Positions 51,206-61,700 of a stretch of 64,000 nt of DNA are shown one piece after another. Every line of letters starts with the position of its first letter. Position 1 is the stretch's first letter. The DNA is from Rahnella aceris (GTDB lineage: Bacteria > Pseudomonadota > Gammaproteobacteria > Enterobacterales > Enterobacteriaceae). Location: assembly GCF_011684115.1 (NCBI RefSeq), contig NZ_JAADJV010000005.1, positions 186,001 to 250,000 on the forward strand. The letters are read 5' to 3'. The notes beneath the pieces are model-generated. The model did no database searches. It had not been told where the DNA came from and saw only the letters and a list, made by a program, of their open reading frames with translations. The translations under genes were made by a program, and so were the position numbers.

Positions 51206-51676
51206 ATGCGTAATCCTGCTAAACAGGAAGATTTGATCAAAGCCTTCAAGGCACTGTTGAAGGAAGAGAAATTCAGCTCTCAGGGCGAAATCGTTGTCGC
51301 ACTTCAGGATGATGGTTTCGAAAATATCAATCAGTCAAAAGTCTCACGGATGCTGACAAAATTTGGTGCTGTCAGAACTCGTAATGCGAAGATGGAAATG
51401 GTGTACTGCCTGCCCGCTGAAATTGGCGTGCCGACAACCACCAGTCCTCTGAAGAATCTTGTGCTGGATATCGACCATAACGATGCCGTTGTGGTGATCC
51501 GAACCAGCCCGGGAGCCGCACAACTGATCGCGCGTTTACTCGATTCCCTGGGTAAATCCGAAGGGATCCTCGGAACAATTGCCGGTGATGATACGATCTT
51601 CACGACACCGGCCCGCGGATTTAGCGTCAAACAGTTGCACGATGCGATCCTCAGTTTGTTCGAGCAGGAGCTCTAG
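51206..51676 (+). CDS. argR: arginine repressor ArgR
   Basis: Hexameric arginine-responsive regulator of arginine genes and accessory factor for Xer recombination. 156 residues as in E. coli. N-terminal winged helix ([40 protein letters not shown]), C-terminal arginine-binding trimer domain ([14 protein letters not shown]). The ATG at 51206 gives [10 protein letters not shown], matching E. coli; upstream in-frame starts would place the ARG box inside the gene. Confidence 0.97.
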   Translation: MRNPAKQEDLIKAFKALLKEEKFSSQGEIVVALQDDGFENINQSKVSRMLTKFGAVRTRNAKMEMVYCLPAEIGVPTTTSPLKNLVLDIDHNDAVVVIRTSPGAAQLIARLLDSLGKSEGILGTIAGDDTIFTTPARGFSVKQLHDAILSLFEQEL

Positions 51677-51718
51677 GGCTGCAACATTTTGCACCTCCTG
51701 TCGCTTTCATTCTGTGCC

Positions 51719-51749
51719 TGAGGTCAGAAGATTACCTTCTCTGACCTCA
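51719..51749 (+). terminator. hairpin after argR
   Basis: TGAGGTCAGA pairs perfectly with TCTGACCTCA around an 11-base loop, 42 bases after the argR stop. The following sequence TTCAATGC has few T, so efficiency as a terminator is uncertain. Confidence 0.55.
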
Positions 51750-51999
51750 TTCAATGCTATTCCCTTCCTTTATTGCTGCCTTCCGTTTCTCAAAAAAACC
51801 GCAAACGCACCGCCTTTCTGTTAAATCTCGCTACAACCTACGAAATTCCGTCACACAAATATTTCCAGGGTATGATTCACCGCAAGAATAAGCACAAATA
51901 GTCAAATTCACTCACTCCATTGATTTTACTAAAAATTAACACGAAACGAACGTTTTTCATCCACTTTTTATGCCTTTTTGTTATTAAAAACAAAGATAG

Positions 52000-52028
52000 T
52001 TGACATATAACAACCCAAATAACTATTA
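52000..52028 (+). promoter_or_regulatory. sigma-70 promoter candidate for yhcN
   Basis: TTGACA, a 17-base spacer, then CTATTA as a fair -10. It would give a leader of about 90 bases to the first yhcN gene. Confidence 0.5.
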
Positions 52029-52126
52029 GCGAGCTATTAATTTATGGCGTGACTAGATGTATACTCATTTCCGTGGTGTGAAGCACCAGTTGTTGGAAAC
52101 ATAATAAAATCGACGAGGTCAAAATC

Positions 52127-52390
52127 ATGAAAGTTAAAACTACCATCGCAACATTAAGCATTCTCTCTGCATTGTCATTTGGCGTTTTTGCAGCACAACC
52201 TGTTACACAAGAACAAGCCGCAACAATGCAGCCTACAGGGATGATCAGCGTCAGCGGCGTAGCCGGTGCACCATCAGATATCCGTCAGGCACTGTCAGAT
52301 AAAGCCGATGCCAAAGGTGCTAAAGCATTCCGTGTTATCGAAGTTCGTGAAGAAGGTAACTACCACGCGACCGCAGAAATTTACCAATAA
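52127..52390 (+). CDS. yhcN: YhcN family periplasmic stress protein, copy 1
   Basis: Small secreted protein of the YdgH/BhsA/McbA-like (DUF1471) family, 87 residues. Signal peptide of about 22 residues (ending VFA-AQ), then one domain with VSGVAGAPSDIRQALSDKADAKGAKAFRVIE and the terminal YHATAEIYQ. E. coli YhcN is linked to acid and peroxide stress. It follows argR as in E. coli, but here it is the first of two tandem copies. Confidence 0.93.
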   Translation: MKVKTTIATLSILSALSFGVFAAQPVTQEQAATMQPTGMISVSGVAGAPSDIRQALSDKADAKGAKAFRVIEVREEGNYHATAEIYQ

Positions 52391-52411
52391 TTTCGGGTAA
52401 ACGAAGCGAAG

Positions 52412-52432
52412 GGGCCTGAATGACTCAGGCCC
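52412..52432 (+). terminator. hairpin after yhcN copy 1
   Basis: GGGCCTGA pairs perfectly with TCAGGCCC around a 5-base loop, 21 bases after the stop; no T-run follows. Confidence 0.5.
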
Positions 52433-52591
52433 GCGCTATGCGCACTAAGAAGGATTTGTCACTGCACCATCTACGTTCCCGCACGCTTTATGCGCTCCAG
52501 AACACGATATTACAGTCCTGATAAATCCAAATCTCAATCGACGTTGCTCTCTGATGAAAAGCACCAACGTCTGTGAATTCAGGAAACCATC

Positions 52592-52855
52592 ATGAAAATT
52601 ATTACCACTATTGCCGCACTTAGCCTGTTGTCTGTTGTTTCTTTTGGTGCCTCTGCCGCACAGCTTGTGACAAACCAGCAGGCAGAAAATCTGCAACCGA
52701 TGGGCATGGTCAGCGTTAGCGGCGTCAACGGCGTGCCAATGGATATCCGCCAGCAGCTGTCTGATAAAGCTGAGAGCAAGGGCGCAAAATCTTTCCGTGT
52801 GATCGAAGCCCATAACGACGGTGCTTATCACGCGACAGCAGAAATCTATCAATAA
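52592..52855 (+). CDS. YhcN family periplasmic stress protein, copy 2
   Basis: Paralogue of the gene 201 bases upstream: both have 87 residues, align without gaps and share 59 identical residues (68%). Signal peptide ends at SAA-Q; mature domain has VSGVNGVPMDIRQQLSDKAESKGAKSFRVIE and the same terminal YHATAEIYQ. AGGAAA precedes the ATG. The separating hairpin and the divergence of the two leaders suggest independent regulation after an old tandem duplication. Confidence 0.92.
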   Translation: MKIITTIAALSLLSVVSFGASAAQLVTNQQAENLQPMGMVSVSGVNGVPMDIRQQLSDKAESKGAKSFRVIEAHNDGAYHATAEIYQ

Positions 52856-52923
52856 CATTCCTGAGTAAGTCACTGATATAAAACCGCTGTTTGATTATTT
52901 CATAAATTAGCGTTACCGGGTTT

Positions 52924-53068
52924 CAACAGCCACAGACCAGCGAAAATAAGCGCTGTTGAGGCTGGGAAGAGCGTTGACACTGCCACTGCCCGACTCTCTT
53001 GCTAACGATACCCTCGTCGTCCTGTCCGACGACACCCTTTGGCCCTCAAAATTTCGGGGGCTTTTTTT
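52924..53068 (+). ncRNA. candidate structured RNA behind the second yhcN
   Basis: Three successive inverted repeats: CAACAGC/GCTGTTG (52924-52958), GTCGTC/GACGAC (53016-53033), and GCCCTC/GGGGGC (53042-53061, one G-T pair) which is directly followed by seven T. The last has the form of an intrinsic terminator, yet the nearest plus-strand gene ends 187 bases upstream. Either an unannotated small RNA (own promoter or processed from the yhcN transcript) or a long structured 3' UTR. No match to a known RNA family was recognised. Confidence 0.35.
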
Positions 53069-53103
53069 GCCTGAGAAAACCTTAACACGGCGGATCACAG
53101 GCA

Positions 53104-53131
53104 TAAAAAAAGCACAGCAACTGCTGTGCTT
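53104..53131 (-). terminator. terminator after mpl
   Basis: AAGCACAGCA pairs with TGCTGTGCTT; on the minus strand a run of T follows. It starts 22 bases after the mpl stop. Confidence 0.82.
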
Positions 53132-53152
53132 ATTCACTATAAAAATATGATT

Positions 53153-54538
53153 TTACTGATCTTGTGACGCTTTCGCTTTTGCAGCCAGGGCCGTAAGCAG
53201 TTTTCCATGTATACCACCAAAACCGCCATTGCTCATCACCAGAATATGATCGCCAGGCTGCGAGGCCTTAACGACCATATCGACCAGTGAATCGACGTCT
53301 GCACTCCAGTGAGCAGGCTGAATACAGTGTTCAGCCACTTCGGCCACCTGCCAGGGAATATGCTGCGGCTGTAAAAGGAAAACTTCATCAGCACGTCCCA
53401 GGGAAGGTGCCAGTTCATTTTTACTCATGCCCATTTTCATGGTGTTTGAACGGGGTTCCAGCACGGCCAGAATACGTGCAGTTCCGCCGACTTTGCTGCG
53501 CAATGCAGAAAGCGTTGCCAGAATAGCCGTCGGATGGTGAGCAAAATCGTCGTACACGCTGACATCATTTTCTACGCCGCGCAATTCGAGACGGCGACGG
53601 GCATTAATGAAATCGCCCAATGCCTTACAGGCATCTTCCGGCTTCACGCCCACATGGCGTGCCGCAGCAATCGCCATCAGGCCGTTATGCATGTTGTGCT
53701 CGCCAACCAGATTCCACTTCACCTGCCCGACCGCTTCGCCGTGCAAATAAACCTCGAAAGTACTGGAATCTGGCGTCAGTTTCTTAGCATCCCACACACA
53801 ATTTTCGGCATCACCGACAAATTCCTGCTCACTCCAGCACCCCATCGCCATCACTTGTTTCAGCGGTGTGTCGTGCTCCGGCAGAATGATTTTTCCCTTG
53901 CCCGGCACCAGACGCACCAGATGGTGGAATTGTTTCTGAATCGCTTTCAGATCATCAAAGATGTCAGCGTGATCGAATTCGAGATTGTTGAGGATCAGCG
54001 TACGCGGGCTGTAATGAACAAACTTGGAACGCTTATCGAAGAACGCACAGTCGTATTCATCAGCTTCCAGCACGATAAACGGGCTGTTGCCCAGACGCGC
54101 AGATACCTCGAAATTGCCCGGCACGCCACCAATGACGTAGCCCGGTTCATAACCGCAGGCTTCGAGGATCCACGTTACCATGCCGGCAGTGGTGGTTTTA
54201 CCGTGCGTCCCCGCAACGGCAATAACCCAGCGCTCTGGCAGAACATGATCATGTAACCATTGCGGACCTGAGACATAAGGGATCCCAAGCTCCAGCACCG
54301 CTTCGACACAAGGATTACCGCGCGTCATCGCGTTGCCGATGATCACCAGATCCGGCTGAGGATCTAACTGGGCAGGATCGTACCCCTGGATCAGGTCGAT
54401 CCCCTGATTTTCCAGCAGCGTACTCATCGGTGGATAAACGTTGTCGTCCGAACCGGTTACCTGATGCCCCTGTGCACGAGCCAGCATCGCCAGCCCGCCC
54501 ATAAACGTGCCGCAAATCCCAAGAATATGAATGCGCAT
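53153..54538 (-). CDS. mpl: UDP-N-acetylmuramate:L-Ala-gamma-D-Glu-meso-DAP ligase
   Basis: Murein-recycling ligase that attaches the recovered tripeptide to UDP-MurNAc. 461 residues (E. coli 457). Mur-ligase features: N-terminal Rossmann-like HILGICGTFMGGLAMLARAQGHQVTGSD, ATP-binding GTHGKTTTAGMV (about 110-120), EADEYDCAFFDKRSKFVHY and YDDFAHHPTAI. Divergent from fbp, as in E. coli. Confidence 0.97.
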   Translation of the reverse strand: MRIHILGICGTFMGGLAMLARAQGHQVTGSDDNVYPPMSTLLENQGIDLIQGYDPAQLDPQPDLVIIGNAMTRGNPCVEAVLELGIPYVSGPQWLHDHVLPERWVIAVAGTHGKTTTAGMVTWILEACGYEPGYVIGGVPGNFEVSARLGNSPFIVLEADEYDCAFFDKRSKFVHYSPRTLILNNLEFDHADIFDDLKAIQKQFHHLVRLVPGKGKIILPEHDTPLKQVMAMGCWSEQEFVGDAENCVWDAKKLTPDSSTFEVYLHGEAVGQVKWNLVGEHNMHNGLMAIAAARHVGVKPEDACKALGDFINARRRLELRGVENDVSVYDDFAHHPTAILATLSALRSKVGGTARILAVLEPRSNTMKMGMSKNELAPSLGRADEVFLLQPQHIPWQVAEVAEHCIQPAHWSADVDSLVDMVVKASQPGDHILVMSNGGFGGIHGKLLTALAAKAKASQDQ

Positions 54539-54705
54539 ATATTTTCCATTAATGCCTTTAAGTCAGCCGCTATTCTACCGCTCAGAATCCTCCAGAAGAA
54601 ATGGATTTGCCTATGATTCGTCCATATATTTGGGCTAAACTGCTCACGCTCTTGTGAAATTTTTATTAACGTACCGTTATCTATCCTCGATTCAGGGAAA
54701 GTGTC

Positions 54706-55710
54706 ATGAAAACGTTAGGCGAATTTATTGTTGAGAAGCAGCAAGATTTTCCACATGCAACTGGTGAACTGACAGCGTTACTTTCAGCAATTAAACTCGG
54801 CGCTAAAATCATTCACCGTGATATCAACAAAGCGGGTCTGGTCGACATTCTGGGTACCAGTGGTGCAGAGAATGTGCAGGGTGAAGTGCAGATGAAACTT
54901 GATCTGTACGCAAATGAAAAATTAAAAGCCGCGATGAAGGCGCGTGGTGAGATTGCCGGTATCGCGTCAGAAGAAGAAGATGAGATTGTCATTTTCGAAG
55001 GTGAACGCGCTGAAAATGCAAAATACGTCATTTTGATGGATCCGCTGGATGGTTCTTCAAACATCGACGTTAACGTTTCTGTCGGGACAATTTTCTCGAT
55101 TTACCGCCGTACGACTCCGCTGGGTCAGCCGGTGACGGAAGCTGACTTCCTGCAACCGGGAAACCGCCAGGTCGCCGCAGGTTATGTGGTATATGGTTCT
55201 TCCACCATGTTGGTTTACACCACCGGCGCAGGCGTTCATGCCTTTACCTACGATCCTTCACTTGGTGTTTTCTGCCTCTCTCACGAAAAAGTCTGTTTCC
55301 CTAAAAAGGGCAACATGTACTCGATCAACGAAGGCAACTACATTAAATTCCCGCTTGGCGTTAAAAAATACATCAAGTATTGCCAGGAACAGGATGAAGC
55401 GACGCAACGCCCTTACACCTCACGCTACATCGGCTCGCTGGTGGCAGATTTCCACCGCAACCTGCTGAAAGGTGGCATTTATATTTATCCAAGCACCGCC
55501 AGCCATCCGAACGGAAAACTGCGTCTGCTGTATGAATGCAACCCGATGGCTTTCCTGGCCGAGCAGGCTGGCGGTAAAGCCAGTGACGGTAAAAACCGTA
55601 TCCTGGATATCATCCCGCAGAAACTGCATGAACGTGCACCATTCTTTGTGGGCAACAGTTCAATGGTGGAAGACGCGGAGCGCTTCATTGCCCAGTTCCC
55701 TGATGAATAA
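54706..55710 (+). CDS. fbp: fructose-1,6-bisphosphatase class 1
   Basis: Gluconeogenic enzyme converting fructose 1,6-bisphosphate to fructose 6-phosphate. 334 residues (E. coli 332). Metal site ASEEEDE and [12 protein letters not shown], substrate site [30 protein letters not shown] precedes the ATG. It ends in a bidirectional terminator with the convergent chemoreceptor gene. Confidence 0.98.
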   Translation: MKTLGEFIVEKQQDFPHATGELTALLSAIKLGAKIIHRDINKAGLVDILGTSGAENVQGEVQMKLDLYANEKLKAAMKARGEIAGIASEEEDEIVIFEGERAENAKYVILMDPLDGSSNIDVNVSVGTIFSIYRRTTPLGQPVTEADFLQPGNRQVAAGYVVYGSSTMLVYTTGAGVHAFTYDPSLGVFCLSHEKVCFPKKGNMYSINEGNYIKFPLGVKKYIKYCQEQDEATQRPYTSRYIGSLVADFHRNLLKGGIYIYPSTASHPNGKLRLLYECNPMAFLAEQAGGKASDGKNRILDIIPQKLHERAPFFVGNSSMVEDAERFIAQFPDE

Positions 55711-55781
55711 CTGAAATACGCATCAAAAAATCATCAAAGAATGAATGTGATACCTGTGTAGCTTTGCATTGACCCAAACAT

Positions 55782-55812
55782 AAAAAGGTGGCTTAAAAGC
55801 CACCTTTTTTAT
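55782..55812. terminator. bidirectional terminator fbp / chemoreceptor
   Basis: AAAAAGGTGGCTT pairs with AAGCCACCTTTTT, nearly without loop bases, with T on both strands after the stem, between convergent genes. Confidence 0.88.
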
Positions 55813-55833
55813 TGTTTACCGCTCAGGATTTTT

Positions 55834-57405
55834 TCAGAAATGATCGGCTCGATTGAGTTTAAACACCGCCATGCTTTTTGCCAGTAACTGCGCCTGCTCT
55901 TCCAGTGAACGTGTGGCCGCTGTCGCCTGTTCCACCAGTGCGGCGTTTTGCTGCGCTACCTGATCCATCTGCGTAATCGCCACGTTCACCTGTTCGATGC
56001 CGTGCGTTTGTTCGGTCGTCGCGATGGAAATCTCACGCATCAGGCTGGTCACTCGAGTCACTTCGCTGGAGATTTCCAGCATGGTGTTTGCGGCAGATCT
56101 CACCATATCCGAACCTTCAGAAACCCGGCTTTCAGAATCCACAATCAGCTCTTTAATCTCTTTAGCCGATTGCGCACTGCGTTGCGCCAGGCTTCGCACT
56201 TCACCCGCCACCACCGCAAAACCACGACCCTGCTCGCCGGCACGTGCGGCTTCGACTGCCGCATTCAGCGCCAGAATATTGGTCTGGAAGGCAATGCCGT
56301 CGATGACCGTAATAATGTCGCCGATACGTTTTGAGCTATCGGTGATGCCCTGCATTTTATCCATTACCTGATGGACGACTTCGCTGCCTTTGTTGGCAAT
56401 GACTGACACGCTTTGCGCCAGTTGATTGGCCTGGTCAGAGTTCGCGGCATTCATGCGCACGGTTGAGGTCAGTTGCTCCATGCTCGCGGCAGTTTCTTCC
56501 AGCGATGCAGCGGATTCTTCGGTGCGCTGCGCCAGATGGACGTTACCGGCAGCCAGTTCGCGGGAACCGACATCGATCTGATTCCCGGCATCGCGTACGC
56601 GTCCGACAGAAAGCGCCAGCGAATCCTGCATTTGCTTCATCGCTTTCAGTAAACGCCCCATTTCGTTATTACGGGAATCATCAATTTCATGGGTCAGATC
56701 GCCTTGGGCGATGTATTCCAGTTGCGCAATGGAGAATGTCAGCGGATGCATGATGATCTTCTGCAAGGCGAACCATGCCAGCACCGCGATAATCAGCGCA
56801 ATGATGAAGCTGGTGGCAATCACCGTCAGTTGGATACGTGCATTGGCGCGGGCCTGTTCAATGCGGTTGTTGGTATTATCTACGGCATAGGCACGGAAAT
56901 CCGCCAGCGCTTTATCATAAGCATTGCTGTAAGGCGTGATTTTGTTTTCCAGCACATCGTAATAACCGTCTGCACTTTGCGCCTGAATTGCTGCCAGCAG
57001 CGGCACTAAGCCGTTAGCTTTATAGGCATCGTAGGTTTTCTTTACTGCGTCGGATAAATCTCTGCCCTGCTGAGTGTCATCCTGGATGCTGATAAATTTC
57101 GCCAGATCGGTATCGGCTTGTTTGATATAACCGCTAATGCGGTCCGCTGTATTTTTCGCATCATCCATCATGCCAATTTCCAGCTGACGTACCGCCACGC
57201 CGCTGGCGACACGCGTGCGCAACGAGAAACTGTAGCTGTCGGCCAGTGAACCAAGTTCATCGCCCTGAAGCTGGTTAATTTTTTGCAGTGATGTCGCACT
57301 TTGCCGGATGGCATTCGCCCCCAGTACGCTCACCAGCAAGAGAATTAACGTCATAAATACCAGCAGGCCAATCAGACCGGCTTTTACGCTCAACTTATTC
57401 AACAT
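55834..57405 (-). CDS. methyl-accepting chemotaxis protein
   Basis: Transmembrane chemoreceptor of 523 residues. First membrane segment about 10-31, a periplasmic four-helix ligand domain of the Tar/Tsr type (about 32-190), second segment about 193-213, HAMP (214-265) and the cytoplasmic signalling hairpin with the tip [20 protein letters not shown] region preceded by [45 protein letters not shown]. The C-terminus ends FKLNRADHF, without the NWETF/NWESF pentapeptide that tethers CheR and CheB, so methylation must rely on other receptors. A sigma-28 promoter precedes it. The ligand cannot be told. Confidence 0.95.
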   Translation of the reverse strand: MLNKLSVKAGLIGLLVFMTLILLLVSVLGANAIRQSATSLQKINQLQGDELGSLADSYSFSLRTRVASGVAVRQLEIGMMDDAKNTADRISGYIKQADTDLAKFISIQDDTQQGRDLSDAVKKTYDAYKANGLVPLLAAIQAQSADGYYDVLENKITPYSNAYDKALADFRAYAVDNTNNRIEQARANARIQLTVIATSFIIALIIAVLAWFALQKIIMHPLTFSIAQLEYIAQGDLTHEIDDSRNNEMGRLLKAMKQMQDSLALSVGRVRDAGNQIDVGSRELAAGNVHLAQRTEESAASLEETAASMEQLTSTVRMNAANSDQANQLAQSVSVIANKGSEVVHQVMDKMQGITDSSKRIGDIITVIDGIAFQTNILALNAAVEAARAGEQGRGFAVVAGEVRSLAQRSAQSAKEIKELIVDSESRVSEGSDMVRSAANTMLEISSEVTRVTSLMREISIATTEQTHGIEQVNVAITQMDQVAQQNAALVEQATAATRSLEEQAQLLAKSMAVFKLNRADHF

Positions 57406-57457
57406 ACGGTGTTATCCAGCCATTCAGGTGAAAAGGAGATACTTCAGATGGGTAGGG

Positions 57458-57480
57458 ATCAGGTTAATCCTGATTTTTTG
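57458..57480 (+). terminator. terminator-like hairpin in the chemoreceptor leader
   Basis: ATCAGG pairs with CCTGAT around TTAAT and is followed by TTTTTG on the plus strand, where no gene ends. It may stop antisense transcription or, on the other strand, form a hairpin near the mRNA 5' end. Confidence 0.35.
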
Positions 57481-57491
57481 TTTGAATATTG

Positions 57492-57518
57492 TTATCGGCA
57501 ATCGCTCGAATATCTTGA
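57492..57518 (-). promoter_or_regulatory. sigma-28 (FliA) promoter of the chemoreceptor gene
   Basis: On the minus strand the -10 is GCCGATAA, a perfect match to the flagellar consensus, with an 11-base spacer and -35 TCAAGATA (5 of 8 to TAAAGTTT). The predicted start is about 80 bases before the ATG. It ties expression to the flagellar cascade. Confidence 0.72.
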
Positions 57519-57721
57519 TAAGAAAAGCAAAAACAGGCAGTTACGCGGAAAAGTATCGGATCAGTAAATTTTACTGCCAATACGGAAGATTTAGCCGAGG
57601 TTCAACAGCAGGTCATGCCGGAAAATGCGCGCAGACGATTCGACGAAAAGGGCGGGAAATCGCGGGAGAGTTGGCTATAATGTGCGGCACTCTATTCCTG
57701 GTTCAATGAAGGAAACCAACA

Positions 57722-58252
57722 ATGAGCTTACTGAATGTCCCGGCGGGCAAAGAACTGCCAGAAGATATCTACGTAGTGATCGAAATTCCTGCAAACGCAG
57801 ATCCAATCAAGTACGAAGTGGATAAAGATACCGGCGCGCTGTTTGTAGACCGTTTCATGTCTACTGCGATGTTCTATCCGTGCAACTACGGTTACATCAA
57901 CCACACGCTGTCTCTGGATGGCGACCCGGTTGACGTTCTGGTTCCAACTCCGTACCCGCTGCAACCAGGTTCTGTGATCCGCTGCCGCCCTGTCGGTATG
58001 CTGAAAATGACCGACGAAGCCGGTGAAGATGCGAAACTGGTTGCCGTTCCGCACACCAAACTGAGCAAAGAATACGATCACATCAAAGATGTGAACGACC
58101 TGCCAGAACTGCTGCGCGGCCAGATCACCCACTTCTTCGAGCAATACAAAGCGCTGGAAAAAGGCAAATGGGTAAAAGTTGACGGTTGGGCTGATGCTGC
58201 TGCTGCAAAAGCTGAAATCGTGACCTCTTTCGAACGTGCTAAAAACAAATAA
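57722..58252 (+). CDS. ppa: inorganic pyrophosphatase
   Basis: Family I soluble pyrophosphatase, 176 residues as in E. coli. Signature [15 protein letters not shown] with the metal-binding aspartates, [26 protein letters not shown] and [23 protein letters not shown] precedes the ATG. It is followed by a terminator. Confidence 0.98.
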   Translation: MSLLNVPAGKELPEDIYVVIEIPANADPIKYEVDKDTGALFVDRFMSTAMFYPCNYGYINHTLSLDGDPVDVLVPTPYPLQPGSVIRCRPVGMLKMTDEAGEDAKLVAVPHTKLSKEYDHIKDVNDLPELLRGQITHFFEQYKALEKGKWVKVDGWADAAAAKAEIVTSFERAKNK

Positions 58253-58273
58253 GTTTTCTGCCATTTGAACAAA

Positions 58274-58302
58274 AAAACACCGCCAGATGGCGGTGTTTTT
58301 TT
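58274..58302 (+). terminator. terminator after ppa
   Basis: AAAACACCGCC pairs with GGCGGTGTTTT around a 4-base loop, followed by further T. Confidence 0.88.
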
Positions 58303-58353
58303 ATGTATTAAGCGTTGTCAGACAACGATTATTTTCCGACGACCTTGCTCAGA

Positions 58354-58707
58354 TTACTCACTTACTGCTTCGTTACGCTTAACCCAGTCACCACCCTCAA
58401 TTCTCGGCACACCATCCAGTGAACGAATGTAGAGGTAAATCCAGGCGCTGCCATAAGGTGTCGAAATCAGCTCACGACGATAATCTTTCGTATTACTTTT
58501 CAGCTCATCTAACTCAGCCATGATGGACGAGTTAATGCGGTAAACTTCGCAATAGACTTTGCCTTCCCCTGGTATAACAGCAGGATAGTGACCCAGATTA
58601 TACAGGGCGTAACCTTCCAGCTCATGATCACCCAACCATTGAGCATTCGTCATCCAATGACTGTTGCCTTGCTTGCGTCGTAAGCTACCGTAAACAATTA
58701 TTCGCAT
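58354..58707 (-). CDS. ytfP: gamma-glutamylcyclotransferase family protein YtfP
   Basis: GGCT-like fold protein of 117 residues (E. coli YtfP 113). The phosphate-binding-like loop VYGSLRRKQGNSHWM lies at the start, followed by GYALYNLGHYPAVIPGEG and an acidic EVYRI..ELDELK segment. Cellular substrate not known. The ATG at 58707 matches E. coli MRI.VYGSLR; the upstream in-frame part lacks homology. It follows tamB after 31 bases and is probably in the tamA-tamB-ytfP operon. Confidence 0.94.
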   Translation of the reverse strand: MRIIVYGSLRRKQGNSHWMTNAQWLGDHELEGYALYNLGHYPAVIPGEGKVYCEVYRINSSIMAELDELKSNTKDYRRELISTPYGSAWIYLYIRSLDGVPRIEGGDWVKRNEAVSE

Positions 58708-58738
58708 GTTTATATTCGTATAGTAAAAGTCACATGAA

Positions 58739-61700
58739 TTAAAACTCAAACTGATAGAGCAAATCCAATGCCTGATCGATGCCCGATACAGCCTGCAGGT
58801 AAAGCTTGGGCATCAACCGGTAGCGCAGAGTGAGCGTTGCCAGCGAGTCGAATATCCCGACGCCATATTTCACCTGTAAACCCGGTAAAACATAACCACT
58901 GACCACGACCTGGGAGCTGTCTCCCACGCCCTGAGTATCCAGCGCCAGATTGCTGACACCGAATGCCTCGCCGATTTTACCCACAAGTTTACCACTTTGT
59001 GCAACCCCTAACCCGATAAGAGCGGAAGTCATTGCGCCACTGTCACCGCCGGAGTTGTCTAATCCTTGCCCGCGAAGCAGGTAGGACAAGGCTTCCTGCT
59101 GTGACATCGCCGGATCTGAGAATATTTCAAGTTTAGGCGCATCGGCCTCACCGGTAACTCTCAAACCAGCAACCACATCGTTTTCTGTCGCGTCCGGGTT
59201 ACGGATCGCTTCCAGATTCAGTAGCGGCTGGTCCGCCGGGCCGGAGAACAGCAACTGGCCTTTACGTACAATCAGATCCTGCCCGTAGGCATGGAAGCGC
59301 CCGGACGGAATATTAATTTGCCCGTTCAGCCCCAGACCGCGGCTGTCCTGTGCCACTTTCAGCGCACCTTCCAGCCGGGCTTTCAGACCGAAGGCATCGA
59401 GACGAACATCTTTACCAATGTTCACCATCAGATTGCTGTTGATCGGAATAGAAGCAGAAGCCGGTGCGATAGGCTGACGCTGGTCGTTGAGCATTACTTC
59501 ATCCGACGACACGCCCACTGCACTTTCCGGCAATTCTTGCACCGTAATGCGCGCCCACGGAATATCAACGGTTCCGTTAAGCGAGAACAACTGCGGCGTG
59601 GCATCAAACACTAAATCCGGTGAAACGTCCAGACGTACCATCGGTGGCACGGAAACCCGCACTTTGTTGCCTCTCGCCGCGATGCGGGCGCGCCAGGCAT
59701 TAATTTCACTCCAGTCGGCGTTACCGTTCAGCTCAAGCTGACCCTGCGCGGTTTTGATCACCCCTTCCATGATGGATGACATACCGTTGAAATTAATGCC
59801 GATATTGGCATCGGTGATATCAAACGGCATAAATTGCGCGTCGAAATCAACACCGGTCAGCGCAAGCCTGCCAAACACCAGCGGTTTCTGTGCGTTACCG
59901 CCGAGGCGCAGATTGGCATTCAAAATACCCGAGGCTTTTTCGCCGTCCATCAGCGCGGGTTGCAGCAAGGCCATCGAGATACGGGCAATATTCACATTAC
60001 CGCTGAGGTTACGTTTTCCCTGCGGATCGGCAATCTGGATGCTGCCGTCAAGCTGACCGTTGTGGGTGATTTTAATCAGCCAGTCGAGACTGGCACGACC
60101 GTTGTTCAGCCCGGCGTTCAGATTCAGCGTATCAAACGCCACCGGCAGCGGGCTGCCCTGCACCAGTTGCTGAACTTTCACGCCTTTACCCACCAGTGAA
60201 ACACTGGCCTGCGGCAGTCCGCCTTCCGCTTTCCAGCTCACATCGGCTTTCCCACTGAACACGCCGCTCAGCTGTGTATCATCGGTCAGGAAAGGTTTGA
60301 TCATCGCCAGGTCAAAGCGGTTGAGCACCACGCTCGCCTGCCCGCTGGCACCGGCATCAATCGTTTTCGGTACACACAAATCAGCGTCCGGGTTTTGCCA
60401 GCAATGCGGGCCAACGGTGATCCGTTGCTCTTTATTAAAGTAATCCAGTGCAATCGAACGGTTCAGTCGCCATTGCCCGACTGGCGTATCAAACAAGGTA
60501 TTGGTGATGTCGCCTTTCCATTCCTCGGTTGCACGGTCAAAACTGCCGCTCAGCGCCAGACGGCCGGAAACCGGTTTGCCATCGACTTTCAACGTCAGTT
60601 CATGCTTTTTCTCGTTACCTTTGGCCTCGAGATTAATGTCAGTGATATCCAGCGCATCCTGTTTAAGCTGCTGAACGCGTACACTAAAATTCCCCTGGAT
60701 CTGATCGGTAGAGCTGACGTCGCCTTTAATATCCACGCGCCGCACCGTCAGCGCCTGCCATTTAAGGCCCGTCGCTGTTATATCCGCCAGCAGCTTCGGT
60801 GCCTTGAGATCACCGCGCAGTTGCAGCATTCCTTTCACTACGCCGCCCAGCCCCGGCAATGCACCGTCAAGATGTGGGGCATCGACTTTAGCGTCGAGAT
60901 TCCAGGTATCAGCGAGCGTCCCCTTCACATCCAGATTATTGCGCCCCAGTTCAAGATGCAGTTGCGGGATATCCCACTGGCCATAACTGTTGCCGCGCAC
61001 ATTACCCTGCGCTTTGACCGCGTTTTGCTTCACGTTACCGGTAAGATCCAGCACCGGCACCTGAATCTGCCATGTGCCGCCATACAGGCTGCCGCGCGTG
61101 GTGATCTTACCCTGCAATTTCGCCGGCCAGTCAGGATACTGTTTAGCGGTATTAATGCCGGTCAGCTTCAGTTCACTGTTCCAGCTGATGGCTTTACTCC
61201 AGTCCACCACGCCGGTCAGGTCGGTATTGCCTTCCAGCGCGGCAAGGCGCAGCAGGCTCAGTTTGAACTGCTCCACGTTGCCTTTACCGTCAAGGGTCAG
61301 CGTCGCAGGCGGTATCTGCTCGCCTTTGAAATCTGAACGCAGTGACAGCGCGTAATCGGTCGCTTTACCACTCACGTTAAATTTGAAGCCTTTCACCTGA
61401 TACTGCGGCGTGCCGGTCAGCGGCCATTGCAGCGCATCGCTGGTAAGTTGCAGATCCAACGGCAAACCGGCTTCCGCCAGCTGAGTTTGCAAGGCCAGCT
61501 GAGCACGCACCGGGCCGGAAAGATTGAGGCCAACATCCAGCTTATCGCGCAGCCCGCCCGCTACTTTCAGTTTGATCTTCTCCCCTTTCAGCGGATCGAT
61601 ATTCACGGCGGTATTGAGGGTCATATCGACCGGCCAGTTCTGGTTGAGCGTCGCCTGCCCCATACCATCCACGGAACCCTGTGGCGAGCGCACCATCAGT

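Larger units (their letters stand above)
51677..52126. promoter_or_regulatory. intergenic region argR / yhcN
   Basis: 450 bases with no gene seen. It contains a perfect 10-bp hairpin behind argR (51719-51749), a strongly AT-rich middle, and a promoter candidate for yhcN (52000-52028). Confidence 0.6.
57406..57721. promoter_or_regulatory. divergent region chemoreceptor / ppa
   Basis: 316 bases without a gene. It holds the sigma-28 promoter of the chemoreceptor, a plus-strand terminator-like hairpin (57458-57480), and towards the right the ppa promoter (TTGGCTATAATGTG near 57671 carries a perfect TATAAT). Confidence 0.65.

Noticed and set aside
60395..61336. 313-codon plus-strand frame inside tamB
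   Set aside because: Antisense shadow of tamB; no recognisable protein and no promoter or ribosome binding site.
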